Positions 20,660 to 23,104 of a stretch of 23,104 nt of DNA are shown here, in pieces. The position numbers were made by a program, and so were the translations under genes. The stretch comes from Thermomucor indicae-seudaticae (taxonomy: Eukaryota > Mucoromycota > Mucoromycetes > Mucorales > Lichtheimiaceae). Within the stretch, counting starts at the first letter, position 1; each line of letters starts with the position of its first letter. The stretch is taken from contig JSYX01000569.1 of NCBI GenBank assembly GCA_000787465.1, positions 1 through 23,104 of the forward strand. The letters are read 5' to 3'. The notes beneath the pieces are model-generated. The model saw nothing but the letters and a program-made list of their open reading frames with translations. It made no database searches and had not been told where the DNA came from.

Positions 20660-21500
20660 TTAACGGTATGACTTTTGGTAGCGAGCACGAGCACCCGGAC
20701 CACCGAACTATAGGAAACACACAGAGGTCAGAATCGAAGGAACGATAGAGACATTGGAATGCGGGGTCAATTACCTTCTTGGGTTCGCAGCGACGAGGGT
20801 CGGCCACAAGCAGCGTACGATCGTACTGGACGAGGATTTCCTTGATTTCCTTCTTGGAAGCTTCGTCAACGTACTTTTGGTAAAAGGCGACGATGGACTT
20901 GGCGAGAGCCTGACGGATAGCGTAGACCTGGGAAACCATACCTATTGCCCGTCTTAGTACGTGCATTTCCCCGTCGTCCTGATCATGCAAGAAAGAACAT
21001 ACCACCACCCTGGACGCGGATGCGAATGTCAACGTTTGCGAAACGTTCCTGGCCGAGTAAAAGAATGACTTCGTAAACCTTGAACTTTAGGATCTCGGGT
21101 TCCAAGAGTTCGAGGGGCGAGCCGTTGACGCGGATAAGACCGCGACCACGCTTGCAGTGGGCGACAGCCGTGGCGGTTTTCTGTGAATTAAATTAAAGGT
21201 AGCAATGAGCATCCATGTTTCCTTCTTGGTCATGTTGTTGATTCCTCCTCCAAATTTCTCCACCGTTCATTGTTGGTCCTCTGCAATAAATTAGCGAGTC
21301 GATTCGTCCTAATGACGGATTGTTGCGGAAAGAAAAATGCAACGCCATTCGCCAATGTTCACCCGCACCCGCTCGCTCGCTCGTTGGGCATATTCCATCC
21401 GTCGCTCATCCATATCGATCCGTCGTCCCACATATCGACTCCCCCAACTTTCACTGGTCGATATACGCACCTTGCGACCGAAAGTCTGAACTGCTTCCAT
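20660..21500 (-). CDS. RPS16: 40S ribosomal protein uS9 (RPS16)
   Basis: This small-subunit protein contacts the head of the 40S subunit, and its C-terminal Arg reaches the P-site tRNA. Exons: 21471-21500, 21003-21180, 20775-20941 and 20660-20707; 423 nt, 140 aa (yeast 143, human 146). Signatures are [92 protein letters not shown] and the invariant C-terminus [11 protein letters not shown] chose ATG 21500 ([10 protein letters not shown]) because it matches the short N-terminus of yeast. An in-frame ATG at 21527 would add nine residues (MERSLFTPN) with no counterpart in the family. Intron 1 is 290 nt and follows the tenth codon; the others are 61 and 67 nt. Confidence 0.97.
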
Positions 21501-21790
21501 GTTGGGCGTGAAGAGGGAACGTTCCATGTCAACGATGCCGAGGTTGCTTTAGCCGGCTGCCTGCTGAGTTACAATTTTCCTGCATGAGTTGCTTGTTCTC
21601 TTTTTTTTTTTTTCCAGGGATGTATAGTAGCGTCCGTCATGACTCGTCCATGGTCAGAACAGAGTAGCCCGTGGCGTCTCTCTCGACTCGTCCACTGCTG
21701 GAACTCTATGCTTTTGATTCTTGCTTGGAGGCCCTGATTCGCTGCAAAGATCTTCAGCCAATCGTGTCAATTGACATGGCCAAGTAGCGA
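21501..21790 (-). promoter_or_regulatory. RPS16 upstream region
   Basis: On the plus strand there is a 14-bp T run (21600-21613). A direct repeat GACTCGTCCA occurs twice (21641-21650 and 21685-21694), 141-194 bp upstream of the RPS16 start. The repeated decamer could be a promoter element; I do not recognise a named factor site. No TATA box is evident. Confidence 0.4.
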
Positions 21791-21829
21791 ACAATCAAAT
21801 TACGGGCCTTACGCTTAAGGAAGCTATGA

Positions 21830-22403
21830 TGGAGATTGTGGGAAATATTCAGTGAGCGAAACGCTGTGCTCCAGATGGTGTCCAAAGACCTGAACACGTC
21901 GGAATCAAATAATGATCTCAACCTTCGATGCATTGACGCAACAACCAGCCACTTGTTGCTCAAACTTGGCATCGAAGGTGTATTCGATCTTTAATGAATT
22001 CCCACGACGGTCCCATCAGACGGTAATCGATGTCAAGAGTGCAAGCTGTACCAGCATTAATCATGGAAGAGCGACGTGTGCTGCAGTACCTGGCCGCATG
22101 CAGAAATGACATGCAGTTAAGCGATCTTTTCAAGTACAATCCGGACAATAAATCATCACCTGGCGTCGTTTGCTTGAGGACAGCCATAAACGCAATGAAC
22201 AGACTCTGGAATTCGGACCCAGCTGCTGCAGCAACACAATCGTATCAGTCAATGGGCCTATGTTTGACGATCTCTTTCTGTATGACGATGATTTCTATGT
22301 GAAGCGATCTGAATGCATATCTGCCGTCACAAAAGAATATCAGCAAAACGTCGATTTCATTCTGAGGAGCGTGGTTGACAAGCCAGGATTATGTATCAGC
22401 TAA
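21830..22403 (+). pseudogene. Decayed coding relic, unknown family
   Basis: Plus-strand stretches read like protein but change frame. 21850-21994 ends VLQMVSKDLNTSESNNDLNL...GVFDL with a stop. 22030-22250 contains EERRVLQYLAACRNDMQLSD and FKYNPDN. 22165-22403 contains NGPMFDDLFLYDDDFYVKRS and VDFILRSVVDKPG with a stop at 22401-22403. The pieces overlap or abut in different frames without convincing splice sites, so frameshift decay is more likely than an intact spliced gene. I recognise no family. Its strand is opposite to RPS16, so the two are divergent. Confidence 0.35.
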
Positions 22404-23104
22404 AGATTTTGAAGGTAAATGCATCTTATGCTGCTTTTCGCATGTTAGGAAGAGATGTAATACCAATTCGTTCGGCCTATCTGAATAACTGACAGCATGG
22501 CGGGCACCGATATCATTCAGCCACGCTCAGTCAAAGCTTTCTGATCAGTCATCTTTAATGGAAACAATAAGATTGCTTCTTGATGTAAGGTTACTGTGAT
22601 AGAATTACGAAATCTTCCCGAATAAAAGCATATTCACCCGTTTTGAAATCGTTCTACTGGGTTTTTCCGTATGCTTTGCGCTGATGAAAAAGTTTTTTGG
22701 CGCTGCTGGCGGCTAACATTTTGCATGAATTTCATTTTTCATTTCGCTGTTTACTGAACGATGTTTAGCGCCAACTATTCAGCATCTCTGTCAATTACAA
22801 TGAAGGACGCGTCAGTGCACCATCAGAAAGTTCTAGATTTTGTCTTTGCAAGGGTTTACTACAACCATGGCACGTAAGCTGTCCTGGCCAAGATAGATGT
22901 TTAAACAAAGGGCATTCATTCAATACTCTACATTCTTTTGCTTCCCTTTCTTCTTTATCTGACAAACATCCTTAGCTCTACACACTCTGTGAACCATCGT
23001 ATTCTTAAACTGTCCATATCATCCACAAGAGTCCATCTGGGAAGATTCTGATGCAAGCCCGGGGATGGTTGTTTCCCTTCCGCGCGAGACTTTTGACCAG
23101 GGAT
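22404..23104. other. Right edge, no gene recognised
   Basis: About 700 bp are A/T-rich, with no open frame or RNA gene that I can support. An 8-bp inverted repeat TTGGCGCT / AGCGCCAA (22697-22704 and 22767-22774) encloses 62 bp, and each arm is followed inward by a TAAC-like run. It could be the end of a repeat, a promoter element or chance. Confidence 0.4.

Noticed and set aside
22697..22774. Inverted repeat TTGGCGCT/AGCGCCAA as a MITE
   Set aside because: The arms are only 8 bp and no target duplication was found, so a mobile element cannot be supported.
1..23104. CRISPR arrays, insertion sequences, operons or ribosome-binding sites
   Set aside because: The genes are spliced and eukaryotic. 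No regularly spaced repeats or bacterial-type signals are present.

Overview
The window looks like nuclear DNA from a filamentous or early-diverging fungus, possibly Mucoromycota. The protein-coding genes are dense and broken by many short introns (mostly 53-91 nt, with GTAAGT/GTATGT-like donors and CTAAC-like branch points). One gene is NCA2, which is known from fungi and plants but not animals. The phylum is an inference; the fungal character is well supported. I see no tRNA, rRNA or CRISPR array.

Left region (1-5.7 kb): gene-poor accessory DNA. A Tc1/mariner-type transposon (2056-3673, TA target duplication, near-perfect 26-bp inverted ends, transposase broken by three frameshifts) sits among decayed minus-strand coding relics (about 581-2053 and 3798-5246) that I cannot assign to a family. 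The same 15-bp motif occurs four times in the transposon, in a symmetric outer/inner arrangement.

Core region (5.7-21.5 kb): seven spliced housekeeping genes, each rebuilt exon by exon with every junction in phase. In order: phosphoacetylglucosamine mutase (PGM3/PCM1 type, minus, 547 aa); NCA2 (plus, 625 aa), divergent from it across 138 bp; diphthine-ammonia ligase DPH6 (plus, 250 aa), starting 87 bp after the NCA2 stop; SAC1 phosphoinositide phosphatase (minus, 638 aa), convergent with DPH6 with 57 bp between stops; FIG4 PI(3,5)P2 phosphatase (minus, 1030 aa), directly upstream of SAC1; a 14-3-3 protein (minus, 255 aa); and ribosomal protein uS9/RPS16 (minus, 140 aa).

Right region (21.5-23.1 kb): the RPS16 upstream region, a second decayed coding relic on the plus strand (about 21.83-22.40 kb), and about 0.7 kb with nothing recognisable.

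Functionally the genes do not form one pathway. SAC1 and FIG4 share the SAC catalytic fold and act on different phosphoinositides (ER/Golgi PI4P and endolysosomal PI(3,5)P2), so their head-to-tail adjacency is the most biologically suggestive linkage. Other points worth a second look are four apparent GC-AG introns clustered in three neighbouring genes, very small exons (9, 23, 23, 25, 32 and 34 nt), and long first introns right after the start in the two genes expected to be most highly expressed (14-3-3 and RPS16).
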